A stretch of 63,209 nucleotides of DNA, taken from NCBI GenBank assembly GCA_900317755.1, contig ONHZ01000064.1, positions 1 through 63,209 of the forward strand, given 5' to 3'. The notes beneath the pieces are model-generated. The model ran no database searches, had not been told where the DNA came from, and saw only the letters and a list, made by a program, of their open reading frames with translations. The position numbers and the translations under genes were made by a program. Positions 44,212 through 53,480 of this stretch are shown piece by piece. Each line of letters opens with the position of its first letter. The stretch's first letter is position 1. This DNA comes from an uncultured Lachnospiraceae bacterium (lineage in GTDB: Bacteria > Bacillota > Clostridia > Lachnospirales > Lachnospiraceae).

Positions 44212-45660
44212 ATGGTGGAAAAGATGGCAGACGGAATAAAGCACAACATCGAGCGTAAAGCCGTTGAAGTTGCTATTACAGGTGCTCTCAATCACATCGA
44301 CAAGAAGAGAGAAGCCGGCATGATTGATTTTATCAATCTCATGGAGAAGACTCTTGGTGATACATGGCCACCTCGTGCATATGAGGCACTTCGCCAGGTT
44401 TATGAGAATCCTGATAGCAAGTGGTGCAGATTCACAAACGATTTATTTGATAATGTAGATCATGGCATTATCAAGTCTCTTGCTCTTAACATGGGCTATG
44501 AGGCAGCCTTCAGAGGATATAAGCAGACTAGAAAAGAGACAAAGGAACTTGGCGAGCCTATTCCTTTCGTTCTCCTTATCGACCCTACCTCAGCATGCAA
44601 CCTTCGTTGTACAGGATGCTGGGCAGCTGAGTATGGTCATGAGATGAGGCTTTCAAATGAAGATCTTGAGAGCATCGTTTCACAGGCAGAGGATCTTGGC
44701 ATTCACTTTTTCCTTTTCACAGGCGGAGAGCCTCTTATGAGAAAGAAGGACCTTGTTGCTCTTGCTGAAAAGCATCAGCACAGCTTCTTCCAGACATTCA
44801 CAAACGGTACGCTTATTGATGAGCAGTACTGCGAGGACCTCCTTCGTATAAAGAACCTTCTTCCTATTATTTCTCTTGAAGGTTTTGAAGAGGCAAATGA
44901 TTCACGTCGTGGCAAGGGCACATTTGAGAAGGTTATGCATGCCATGGATTTACTTAAGGAGCACAAGATTCCTTTTGCACTTTCAATCTGCTACACATCT
45001 GTAAACTACAAGGTAGTTACTTCAGATGAGTTCCTTGACATGGTAATTGACAAGGGTGCTAAGTCAATCTGGTATTTCCACTATATGCCAGTTGGAAATG
45101 ACGCTTCTACTGATCTTCTTCTTAATCCTGATCAGAGAGAGTACATGTTCCACAGAGTACGTGAGATTCGTGGTTTCGAAGGCGGCAAGCCTATCTTCGC
45201 ACTTGACTTCCAAAATGATGGTGAGTGGGTTGGCGGCTGCGTTGCCGGAGGCCGTGAGTACTGCCACATCAACCCGAACGGTGATGTTGAGCCTTGCGTA
45301 TTCGTACATTATTCAAGCGCAAATATTCATGACAAGTCTCTTCTTGAGTGCTTCAAGCAGCCGATCTTCATGAAGTACATGGAAGGCCAGCCATTCAATG
45401 ACAATCACCTTCGTCCATGCCCGCTTCTTGAAAACCCTGAGATCTTACCACAGATCGTCAAGGAGACAGGCGCAAAGTCAACAGACCTTCAGTCTCCTGA
45501 GGATGTAAATTCACTCTGTGGCAAGTGCGATCCTTATGCAGAAGAGTGGAAGCCTAGGGCTGAGAAGCTTTGGCAGCAGGAGCTCAAGGATAAGGCAGCT
45601 ATGGCAGCAAAGCGTGATGCTGAAATGGCAGCAAAGAAGCAGAAGAAGGCTTCAGCCTGA
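44212..45660 (+). CDS. radical SAM/SPASM protein, function unknown
   Basis: The 482-residue protein (478 if started at ATG 44224) has the radical-SAM motif CNLRCTGC (CxxxCxxC), the GGEPL motif (FTGGEPLMRKKD) and a long C-terminal cysteine set (CVAGGREYCHINPNGDVEPC, RPCPLLEN, LCGKCDPY) that probably binds one or two auxiliary iron-sulfur clusters. An N-terminal domain of about 115 residues precedes the radical-SAM core, and the last 30 residues are rich in Lys and Ala. It is highly expressed by codon choice. Its product is unknown: SPASM enzymes modify peptides, and others join membrane lipids. Confidence 0.85.
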   Translation: MVEKMADGIKHNIERKAVEVAITGALNHIDKKREAGMIDFINLMEKTLGDTWPPRAYEALRQVYENPDSKWCRFTNDLFDNVDHGIIKSLALNMGYEAAFRGYKQTRKETKELGEPIPFVLLIDPTSACNLRCTGCWAAEYGHEMRLSNEDLESIVSQAEDLGIHFFLFTGGEPLMRKKDLVALAEKHQHSFFQTFTNGTLIDEQYCEDLLRIKNLLPIISLEGFEEANDSRRGKGTFEKVMHAMDLLKEHKIPFALSICYTSVNYKVVTSDEFLDMVIDKGAKSIWYFHYMPVGNDASTDLLLNPDQREYMFHRVREIRGFEGGKPIFALDFQNDGEWVGGCVAGGREYCHINPNGDVEPCVFVHYSSANIHDKSLLECFKQPIFMKYMEGQPFNDNHLRPCPLLENPEILPQIVKETGAKSTDLQSPEDVNSLCGKCDPYAEEWKPRAEKLWQQELKDKAAMAAKRDAEMAAKKQKKASA

Positions 45661-45700
45661 AATTAATAATTTGCAACACTTAAAATGTGAAGTATAATAT

Positions 45701-45738
45701 AAAGAACTGTTACAAAAGTGACAGTTCTTTATTTTTTT
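45701..45738 (+). terminator. intrinsic terminator after the radical SAM gene
   Basis: AAAGAACTGTTAC (45701-45713) pairs with GTGACAGTTCTTT (45718-45730; one G-U) around an AAAA loop, followed by a T run to 45738. Confidence 0.92.
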
Positions 45739-45763
45739 AGATTATTATTTTTGGGGAGCAGAT

Positions 45764-48700
45764 ATGTCCTTCGTTCATTTACATACACATACGGTTTACA
45801 GCCTCCTTGACGGCTCGAACAAAATCAAAAATTACATCGCAAAGGTAAAGGCAGACGGGCAGAATGCCGCTGCGATTACCGATCACGGCGTCATGTATGG
45901 CTGCATCTATTTTTACCAGGAAGCAAAGAAGCAGGGGATTAATCCAATCATCGGCTCTGAAATTTATGTAAGTCCTGGCAGCCGCTTCGACCGTGAACCT
46001 GGCGATAATGACGACAAATATTATCATCTCATTCTTCTTGCAGAAAATAATACGGGCTACCAGAATCTCATGAAGATTGTCTCGATTGGATTTGCAGAAG
46101 GCTTCTATAGGAAGCCGAGAGTCGATTTTGAAACGCTTCAGAAATACCACGAGGGGCTCATCTGCCTTTCCGCCTGCCTGGCAGGACAGGTGCCGAGGCT
46201 CATCGAACAGGGACAGTACGAAGAGGCAAAGGCGCTGGCACTAAAGTACAATGAACTGTTCGGACAGAATAATTATTTCCTTGAGCTACAGGACCACGGC
46301 ATTCCGCTTCAGTCGACAGTGAATCAGGCACTGCTTCGAATACATAATGAGACGGGCATCCCACTCGTCGCAACGAACGACTGCCACTATACCAATGCCG
46401 AAGATGCTGCCGCACATGATGTACTGCTCTGCATCCAGACGAAGAAGACGGTAAATGATACAGACCGTATGCAGTATCCAGGCGGTCAGTTCTATGTGAA
46501 GACTGAAGCCGAGATGCGGGAGCGGTTTGCATACATTCCTGAGGCAATCGATAATACGCAGGCAATTGCAGACAGGTGCCATGTCGACATCGAATTCGGC
46601 GTGACGAAGCTGCCGCATTTTGACGTGCCGGCACCATACGACGCTGAAGGATATCTTCGTAAGCTCTGTGAGGATGGCATGAAGAAGCGTTATCCGAATG
46701 CCACACCTGAAATCCATGAGCGGCTCGAGCATGAGCTTTCTGTCATCAAGAATATGGGCTATGTGGATTACTTCCTGATTGTCTGGGACTTCATCCATTT
46801 TGCAAAATCACACGGCATTCCGGTAGGTCCGGGACGTGGTTCTGCGGCAGGCTCAATTGTCTCATATGTGACGGAGATTACCAATATTGATCCTATAAAG
46901 TACGACCTTCTCTTCGAGCGATTCCTAAATCCTGAGCGAGTTTCCATGCCGGATATTGATGTTGACATTGCAGATGACAGGCGTGGCGAGGTCATAGAAT
47001 ACGTTACAGAAAAATATGGTGCGGACTGTGTCTGCCAGATTGTGACCTTTGGTACGATGGCTGCAAAAAACGCCATCCGTGACTGCGGCAGGGCGCTTGA
47101 CATGCCATATTCCTTCGTTGATTCTGTCGCAAAGGAAATCCCGAACCGGATTCCGGACATGTCTGTTACGATTGAGAATTCCATGAAGGTAAATCCGCAT
47201 CTTCAGGAAATGTATGAGTCTGATGAAGAGGTGAGAAAACTCATTGACACGGCAAAGAATCTTGAAGGTCTTCCGAGGCATGCTTCAATGCATGCAGCAG
47301 GCGTCATTATTTCTGAAAAGCCAATGGTGGAATATGTTCCGCTTTCAAGAGTCCAGGCAGGCGGACCGCTTGTCACCCAGTATGAAAAGGGAACGGTCGA
47401 GGAACTTGGCCTACTCAAGATGGATTTCCTCGGCCTTCGAACGCTTACGGTTCTTTCCGATGCCGTGAAGCTTGTAAAGAAAACGCATGGCATTGACATC
47501 GATCTTGACAATATAGATTTTTCAGACGAAGCCATGTACAAGGTCATCTCACAGGGACATACCGAAGGCATCTTCCAGCTTGAGAGCCCGGGCATGAGAA
47601 ATTTCATGAAGGAGCTTAAGCCGGACTGTTTTGAAGATATCGTGGCCGGCATTTCACTCTACCGTCCGGGTCCAATGGACTTCATCCCGAAATATCTTGA
47701 AGGACGAAGAAATAAAGACAAAGTAAAATACGATACGCCGGAGCTTGAACCAATCCTGAAAAATACCTATGGCTGTATGGTCTATCAGGAGCAGGTCATG
47801 CAGATTGTGCGTGACCTCGGTGGATACTCGATGGGACGAAGCGACCTCGTCCGCCGCGCGATGGCAAAGAAGCATCAGGATGAGATGCAGCGGGAGCGGC
47901 AGAACTTTGTCTATGGAAATCCGGAGGAAAATGTGCCGGGCTGCGTCGCAAGAGGAATTTCTGCCGATGTCGCAAACAAGATCTATGACGAGATGATCGA
48001 CTTTGCAAATTATGCATTTAATAAATCACACGCTGCAGGCTATGCCGTAGTCGCACTTCAGACAGCATACCTGAGAGCGCATTATCCTGCAGAGTTTTTC
48101 GCCGCAATGATGACTTCTGTCATCGACAGGACACCGAAGGTCGCAGAATATATCGCTGTCTGCCGTGACCTTGGCATAGAGATTCTTCCTCCTGATGTAA
48201 ACCGCGGTGAAGGACCGTTTACTGTTGAAGACGAAAAAGTCCGGTTCGGTCTTTATGCAGTAAAGAGTGTCGGACGCGGCGTTGTCGATGCAGTGATCGA
48301 TGAAAGAAATGCGCATGGGCAGTTTAGGAATCTTTCTGATTTCTTCGAGCGGGTTCATGGAAATGAAGTCACGAAGCGTGCCATTGAGAATTTCATAAAG
48401 GCAGGCGCGCTTGACTGTTTCGAGGGAAACCGAAGGCAGAAGCTCGCTGTATATCAGGAAATCATGGGAAATGTCGCTGACCGCGCAAAGTCTTCAGTTG
48501 CCGGACAGATTACGCTTTTTGATATGGCAGATGAGACGGCAAAAAAAGACTTTAGGACAGAGCTTCCGGACATTCCTGATCTCGATAAGGACCTCCGTCT
48601 TTCTTTTGAAAAGGAAGTGCTTGGCATTTATATAAGCGGCCATCCTCTTGAAGATGACAAGGCTCTTATGAAGAAAAACTGCACGGCATCATCTCTTGAT

Positions 48701-49324
48701 TTTATGCTGCCTGAAGATTCTGAAGGAATGGAGAGAAATGCAGACGGCTCAGTAAATCTTGAAAGCATGAATGCAGCAACGGATGATGCGTCCGATGCCG
48801 TCCTGCTTCCAAAGATCAAGGACGGAGTCTTCGTCACCGTCGGCGGCATGGTCATTGAGAAGACCATGCATTTTACGAAGAATAATCAGGCGATGGCCTT
48901 TGTCACAATCGAGGATATGACAGGACAGATTGAGATTATTTTCTTCCCGAAGGTATTCGAGCAGTACAGGTCGATTCTGAATGAGGACGAAAAATTATTA
49001 ATCCGCGGCAGGTCTTCAGTCGAGGAAAATAAAGACGGAAAAATCATTGCCTCTGATGTCGTGCGATTTTCAGAAGTCCCGAAGGATGTCTGGCTCAATT
49101 TCAAGACGATGGATTCATACAAAGAATCCGAGCAGAAGATCAATTCATATATAGATAATTCAGAAAATGCGAAAGACCGAATCTGCATTTTTATTTCTGA
49201 TGGAAAGTTAAGAAAAACAATGCCGGGGGTACTCACGCTCACTGATGACAAGATCAAAGCAATAAAAGATGTATTCGGTGAGAAAAATGTCTTTGTGACA
49301 GCAGAAAGGTATGGTTTTCGATAA
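45764..49324 (+). CDS. dnaE: DNA polymerase III subunit alpha (DnaE)
   Basis: The 1186-residue replicative polymerase subunit has the PHP domain first (HLHTHTVYSLLDGSN, ITDHGVMYG), then the palm domain with catalytic aspartates (PDIDVDIADDRRGEVIEYV, residues about 395-415), the KDFLGLRTL-like KMDFLGLRTL and SYDPV-like regions, and finger motifs (GIFQLES, YRPGPMDFIPKYL, CMVYQEQVMQI, NKSHAAGYA). A C-terminal OB fold follows (FVTVGGMVIEKTMHFTKNNQ, MTGQIEIIFFP). Length matches DnaE1-type. Clostridia also have PolC, so this is one of two alpha subunits. pfkA lies 128 bases downstream. Confidence 0.97.
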   Translation: MSFVHLHTHTVYSLLDGSNKIKNYIAKVKADGQNAAAITDHGVMYGCIYFYQEAKKQGINPIIGSEIYVSPGSRFDREPGDNDDKYYHLILLAENNTGYQNLMKIVSIGFAEGFYRKPRVDFETLQKYHEGLICLSACLAGQVPRLIEQGQYEEAKALALKYNELFGQNNYFLELQDHGIPLQSTVNQALLRIHNETGIPLVATNDCHYTNAEDAAAHDVLLCIQTKKTVNDTDRMQYPGGQFYVKTEAEMRERFAYIPEAIDNTQAIADRCHVDIEFGVTKLPHFDVPAPYDAEGYLRKLCEDGMKKRYPNATPEIHERLEHELSVIKNMGYVDYFLIVWDFIHFAKSHGIPVGPGRGSAAGSIVSYVTEITNIDPIKYDLLFERFLNPERVSMPDIDVDIADDRRGEVIEYVTEKYGADCVCQIVTFGTMAAKNAIRDCGRALDMPYSFVDSVAKEIPNRIPDMSVTIENSMKVNPHLQEMYESDEEVRKLIDTAKNLEGLPRHASMHAAGVIISEKPMVEYVPLSRVQAGGPLVTQYEKGTVEELGLLKMDFLGLRTLTVLSDAVKLVKKTHGIDIDLDNIDFSDEAMYKVISQGHTEGIFQLESPGMRNFMKELKPDCFEDIVAGISLYRPGPMDFIPKYLEGRRNKDKVKYDTPELEPILKNTYGCMVYQEQVMQIVRDLGGYSMGRSDLVRRAMAKKHQDEMQRERQNFVYGNPEENVPGCVARGISADVANKIYDEMIDFANYAFNKSHAAGYAVVALQTAYLRAHYPAEFFAAMMTSVIDRTPKVAEYIAVCRDLGIEILPPDVNRGEGPFTVEDEKVRFGLYAVKSVGRGVVDAVIDERNAHGQFRNLSDFFERVHGNEVTKRAIENFIKAGALDCFEGNRRQKLAVYQEIMGNVADRAKSSVAGQITLFDMADETAKKDFRTELPDIPDLDKDLRLSFEKEVLGIYISGHPLEDDKALMKKNCTASSLDFMLPEDSEGMERNADGSVNLESMNAATDDASDAVLLPKIKDGVFVTVGGMVIEKTMHFTKNNQAMAFVTIEDMTGQIEIIFFPKVFEQYRSILNEDEKLLIRGRSSVEENKDGKIIASDVVRFSEVPKDVWLNFKTMDSYKESEQKINSYIDNSENAKDRICIFISDGKLRKTMPGVLTLTDDKIKAIKDVFGEKNVFVTAERYGFR

Positions 49325-49452
49325 AATTAACATTACTATTACAGATAAATATTGAATTTTTTCTTTAACAATATTAAAATGCTATTTGGTTTGTGTAGTT
49401 CGAGGATTTCGGACTTATGATAGAGTTTATTTAAGAATGTGAGGCAATTTTT

Positions 49453-50442
49453 ATGGCAAGTGCTCTTAAGACGATCGCCGTACTTACAAGCGGTGGCGAT
49501 GCGCCTGGAATGAACGCAGCGATTCGTGCAGTAGTACGTGAAGGAATCGCAAATGGCTGCAAGGTAAAGGGAATCAGACGTGGTTACGCAGGTCTTCTTC
49601 AGGAAGAAATCGTAGATATGGACGCGCACAGCGTTTCAGATATTATTTCAAGAGGCGGTACTATTCTTCAGACTGCAAGATGTCTTGAATTCATGCAGGA
49701 AGAATACCAGAAGAAAGCAGCAGATATCTGCAGAAAGCACGGTATCGAAGGTGTCGTAGTCATCGGTGGTGACGGTTCCTACAAGGGCGCTATGAATCTT
49801 GTAAAGCACGGCATCAATACAGTAGCACTTCCTGGTACAATCGATCTTGATATCGGATGTACAGATTATACAATCGGATTTGATACAGCAGTAAATACAG
49901 CAATGGAAGCGATCGACAAGGTTCGTGATACTTCAACTTCTCATGAAAGATGCTCCATTATCGAGGTAATGGGACGTGGCGCTGGTTATATCGCTCTCTG
50001 GTGCGGTATTGCAAACGGTGCTGAGGATGTCCTTCTTCCTGAGACTTATGATTATGATGAGCAGGCTCTTGTAAATCACATCATCGAGAGCCGTAAGCGT
50101 GGCAAGCAGCATCACATCATCGTAAATGCAGAGGGCATCGGCCATTCTACATCTATGGCAAAGAGAATCGAAGCTGCTACAGGCATTGAGACAAGAGCTA
50201 CCATCCTTGGTCATATGCAGCGTGGTGGTTCACCTACAGCAAAGGACAGAGTTTATGCATCTACCATGGGTGCGATCGCAGCTGATCTTCTTGCAGAGGG
50301 CAAGACAAACCAGGTTATCTCTCATAGGGGCGGCAAGTTTGTTTATGATGATATCGAGACAGCCCTTGCTATGAAGAAGGAGCTTGATCCATATCAGGTA
50401 AAGATCTGCCGTGATCTTGGAAATGCTTACTACAAGGTTTGA
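49453..50442 (+). CDS. pfkA: ATP-dependent 6-phosphofructokinase
   Basis: The 329-residue glycolytic enzyme phosphorylates fructose-6-phosphate. Motifs are LTSGGDAPGMNAAIRAVVR (ATP site), VIGGDGSYKGAMNL (the G of GGDGS marks ATP, not pyrophosphate, use), PGTIDLDIGCTDYTIGFDTAVNTA (catalytic Asp residues), VEVMGRGAGYIA-like IEVMGRGAGYIALWCG and LGHMQRGGSPTAKDR. The dnaE-pfkA order is common in Clostridia. Codon choice suggests high expression. A strong terminator follows. Confidence 0.97.
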   Translation: MASALKTIAVLTSGGDAPGMNAAIRAVVREGIANGCKVKGIRRGYAGLLQEEIVDMDAHSVSDIISRGGTILQTARCLEFMQEEYQKKAADICRKHGIEGVVVIGGDGSYKGAMNLVKHGINTVALPGTIDLDIGCTDYTIGFDTAVNTAMEAIDKVRDTSTSHERCSIIEVMGRGAGYIALWCGIANGAEDVLLPETYDYDEQALVNHIIESRKRGKQHHIIVNAEGIGHSTSMAKRIEAATGIETRATILGHMQRGGSPTAKDRVYASTMGAIAADLLAEGKTNQVISHRGGKFVYDDIETALAMKKELDPYQVKICRDLGNAYYKV

Positions 50443-50462
50443 TAGATTAAATTAGATTTTTG

Positions 50463-50498
50463 ACGAGTGGGAAATGACGTTTTCCCGCTCGTTTTTTT
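50463..50498 (+). terminator. intrinsic terminator after pfkA
   Basis: ACGAGTGGGAAA (50463-50474) pairs with TTTCCCGCTCGT (50481-50492; one G-U), followed by a T run. Confidence 0.92.
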
Positions 50499-50572
50499 AT
50501 TTACAAGAATCTTTGTTATCATTATAATAAAACAGTATGCGGTCAAAAAATATTTAGAGATAAAGGCCTCTG

Positions 50573-51469
50573 ATGGATATTATTGAAAGCTCGAAAAATG
50601 AACAGATTAAGTATATTTCAAAGCTGCTGAAATCTTCGAAGTTCAGACGAGAGGAAAGGGCTTTTGTAATAGAAGGTCCAAGAATGGTGTCAGAAGCACC
50701 GTCTGACCTTATACAAAAAGTCTATGTCAGTGAAAGCTTTTTTTCTGAATTTCAAAATAGTTTTGATGAAAAATTTGATTTTCAGATTGTGTCTGACTCG
50801 GTGATGAAATCCATCTCGGATACTGTGAATCCGAAAGGAATTCTGGCCCTTGTTTCTTTCCCTGAAGAAAAAGATTTTTTATCTGAAAGGAACAATCATC
50901 CTGTGCTCTTTCTTGAAACGATTCAGGATCCGGGAAATCTTGGAACGATTTTCCGTACTGCCGAAGCAGCTGGCGCAAGAGGCATCGTGATGAGCGCCGA
51001 TACGGTGGATGTGTTTTCGCCGAAGGTTACGAGAGCGACGATGGGTGGAATCTTCAGGATGCCGTTCATTATTGCAGGGACAGAGCCAAAAGATGGTGAT
51101 GAACCCGAGGATGATTCCACAGGGAGTGATTTGGCAGAGAAAAAAGATTTCTATGAAATACTTCGGAATTTTGTAGAAGGAAGATTTCTGGATTCTGAAG
51201 CTAAAGAAGCCAGCACAAATATTGTTCTCTTCGGTGCGGCCCTTGGCGCAACGCATCACTATGATGAAATAGATTATTCTTCTCTTGAAAATGGCTTCGG
51301 CTTTCTAATTGGCAATGAAGGAAATGGGCTTTCAGAGAGAGCACTTTCCCTATGCACGGAAAAGATCATTATTCCAATGGAGGGAAAAATCGAGTCGCTG
51401 AATGCGGCTGTGTCGGCAAGCCTGCTCATGTATGAAGCGAAGCGGCAGAGAGACAAGGCTTCGAAGTAA
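50573..51469 (+). CDS. TrmH-family RNA 2'-O-ribose methyltransferase
   Basis: The 298-residue protein has an N-terminal SpoU substrate-binding domain (SSKNEQIKYISKLLKSSKFR, REERAFVIEGPRMVSEA) and the SPOUT catalytic domain: QDPGNLGTIFRTAEAAGARG (motif 1), FLIGNEGNGLSERAL (motif 2), IIPMEGKIESLNAAVSASLLMYEAKRQR (motif 3). It probably methylates 23S rRNA. An acidic insertion of about 40 residues (near GDEPEDDSTGSDLAEKKDF) lies between motifs 1 and 2. RlmB-like or tRNA-directed activity cannot be told apart here. Confidence 0.9.
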   Translation: MDIIESSKNEQIKYISKLLKSSKFRREERAFVIEGPRMVSEAPSDLIQKVYVSESFFSEFQNSFDEKFDFQIVSDSVMKSISDTVNPKGILALVSFPEEKDFLSERNNHPVLFLETIQDPGNLGTIFRTAEAAGARGIVMSADTVDVFSPKVTRATMGGIFRMPFIIAGTEPKDGDEPEDDSTGSDLAEKKDFYEILRNFVEGRFLDSEAKEASTNIVLFGAALGATHHYDEIDYSSLENGFGFLIGNEGNGLSERALSLCTEKIIIPMEGKIESLNAAVSASLLMYEAKRQRDKASK

Positions 51470-51586
51470 CTGTACTGCTTTGATCTATGAGATAAACAAC
51501 AAAGACAGAAAATACAAAATATTGGTGTTGAATTTTGTAACAACATCTAGATATACAACTGTAACGGCAAAATAGTTTGTGACATT

Positions 51587-51636
51587 TTGTTGCAAATAAT
51601 AAATAAAATATAAAGGGGTTATGCCAGTTTGCTGGC
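51587..51636 (+). promoter_or_regulatory. candidate promoter and leader hairpin before the acyl-CoA ligase gene
   Basis: A -35 TTGTTG (51587-51592), 16-base spacer and -10 TATAAA (51609-51614), followed by a short perfect hairpin GCCAG/CTGGC (51623-51636). AAAGGTGG precedes the ATG. Confidence 0.35.
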
Positions 51637-51659
51637 GAATTGTATGAAAGGTGGATTAG

Positions 51660-53294
51660 ATGCCCGTAACAGATTTACTGATCAGGAATGCAAAAGAGTA
51701 TCCTGATGAAATTGCTTTGATTGAACTGAATCCTACGATGGAGGAGACAAGGAAGCTTTCCTTTAAGGATTATGATTTGGTTCAGCAGACTGAAGTTAGA
51801 CCATTCCGGCACGAAATCAGCTGGAGAGTCTTCAATGAAAAATCAAACAGAGTTGCAAATATGCTCATTAAAAGAGGCATAGGAAAAGATGACAAGGTTG
51901 CCATCCTGATGTTCAACTGCCTCGAGTGGCTTCCGATTTATTTTGGCGTATTAAAGAGCGGTGCAGTCGCTGTTCCATTTAATTTCAGATATACGGCTGA
52001 TGAAATCGCATACTGCGCAGATCTTGCTGATGTGGATGTCATATTTTTTGGTCCAGAATTTACCAACCGAATTGAGACGAATCTTGCTGCAATTGGAAAT
52101 AAGAGGACGCTCATATATGTAGGAGATGGATGTCCGGATTTCGCAGAGGATTATCTTGATATTGTTTCGGATTTTCCGAGCACAGAACCAGGCGTTCCGC
52201 TTACCGATGATGATTATGCAGCAATTTATTTTTCATCTGGAACTACGGGATTTCCAAAGGCAATTCTTCATAAGCACAGGTCCCTGATTCAGGCTGCTGA
52301 GATGGAGGCAGTCCATCACAAGACGACGCATGAGGACTGTTTCCTCTGCATTCCGCCGCTTTATCATACCGGGGCAAAATTCCACTGGATGGGTTCGCTC
52401 TGGACGGGAAGCAGGGCAGTGCTTCTGAAAGGCACGAAGCCTGATATTATTCTGAAAGCTGTTTCAGATGAGCACTGCACGATCGTGTGGCTGCTTGTGC
52501 CTTGGGTGCAGGATATTCTGGATGCGCTCGATAATGGCACACTGAAATTATCTGATTATCAGCTTGACCAGTGGCGGCTCATGCACATTGGTGCACAGCC
52601 AGTTCCGCCATCACTGATTCGTCATTGGAAAGAATATTTCCCGAATCATCTCTATGACACGAACTATGGTCTTTCAGAATCGACCGGACCTGGCTGCGTT
52701 CATCTTGGACTTGAAAATATCAATAAGGTCGGCGCAATCGGAATCCCTGGCTACCGCTGGGAATGCTCGATTAAGGATGAGGATGGCAAGGATGTTCCTC
52801 AGGGCGAAGTCGGCGAGCTTTGTGTCAAAGGTCCGGGTGTCATGACATGCTACTACAAGAATCCGAAGGCCACGGAGGAAGTCCTGAAAGACGGATGGCT
52901 TTATACCGGAGACATGGCGAAGCAGGATGAAGACGGATTTTATTATCTTGTCGACAGAAAGAAGGATGTCATCGTTTCCGGCGGTGAAAATATTTACCCT
53001 GTTGAAATCGAGAATTTCCTGATGGAATATCCGAAGGTGGATGATGTCGCAGTCATCGGTCTTCCTGACAAGAGACTCGGTGAAATCACAGGCGCAGTCA
53101 TAAAGCTAAAGGAAGGTGTCGAGTGCAATGAGGATGAAATCAACCGCTACTGCATGACACTGCCAAGATATAAGAGACCAAAGAAGATTATCTTTGCTGA
53201 TGTTCCAAGGAACGCGACAGGAAAGATTGAGAAGCCGCTGCTTAGGAAAACATACGGTGTTGAGAGACTGGTCGAGAGCGAATACAAATCTTGA
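51660..53294 (+). CDS. AMP-dependent acyl-CoA synthetase/ligase
   Basis: The 544-residue class I adenylate-forming enzyme has the AMP-binding motif YFSSGTTGFPKAILHKHRSL, LYDTNYGLSESTGPG, the hinge GWLYTGDMAKQDEDGFYYLVDRKKDVIVSGGENIYP and the catalytic-lysine motif PRNATGKIEKPLLRK. It activates a carboxylic acid to an acyl-CoA through an acyl-AMP. Chain length is not readable. It is 186 bases before iorA and may belong to the same aryl- or fatty-acid pathway. Confidence 0.9.
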   Translation: MPVTDLLIRNAKEYPDEIALIELNPTMEETRKLSFKDYDLVQQTEVRPFRHEISWRVFNEKSNRVANMLIKRGIGKDDKVAILMFNCLEWLPIYFGVLKSGAVAVPFNFRYTADEIAYCADLADVDVIFFGPEFTNRIETNLAAIGNKRTLIYVGDGCPDFAEDYLDIVSDFPSTEPGVPLTDDDYAAIYFSSGTTGFPKAILHKHRSLIQAAEMEAVHHKTTHEDCFLCIPPLYHTGAKFHWMGSLWTGSRAVLLKGTKPDIILKAVSDEHCTIVWLLVPWVQDILDALDNGTLKLSDYQLDQWRLMHIGAQPVPPSLIRHWKEYFPNHLYDTNYGLSESTGPGCVHLGLENINKVGAIGIPGYRWECSIKDEDGKDVPQGEVGELCVKGPGVMTCYYKNPKATEEVLKDGWLYTGDMAKQDEDGFYYLVDRKKDVIVSGGENIYPVEIENFLMEYPKVDDVAVIGLPDKRLGEITGAVIKLKEGVECNEDEINRYCMTLPRYKRPKKIIFADVPRNATGKIEKPLLRKTYGVERLVESEYKS

Positions 53295-53480
53295 AAACAC
53301 CTTGTGCATATATTTTATAATGGTATGTATTTGATTTCACATTCTTTTTGATTATGATATATGCGAATTGATATGGCATTGAATTACATATTATTGTGAC
53401 ATAACATGGATTGGTTTTATGGGAAAATTATTTTCTGAAAAGGTACACAGTCAGAGAATTTATGGATTAAGGAGTTGTTT

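Noticed and set aside
46200-46706. Long antisense reading frames inside dnaE (also at 46286-46798, 46768-47184)
   Set aside because: They are composition shadows of dnaE with no ribosome binding site or recognisable domain.
49780-49880. Pyrophosphate-dependent phosphofructokinase
   Set aside because: The GGDGS motif has glycine rather than the aspartate of the PPi-dependent type, so ATP use is called.
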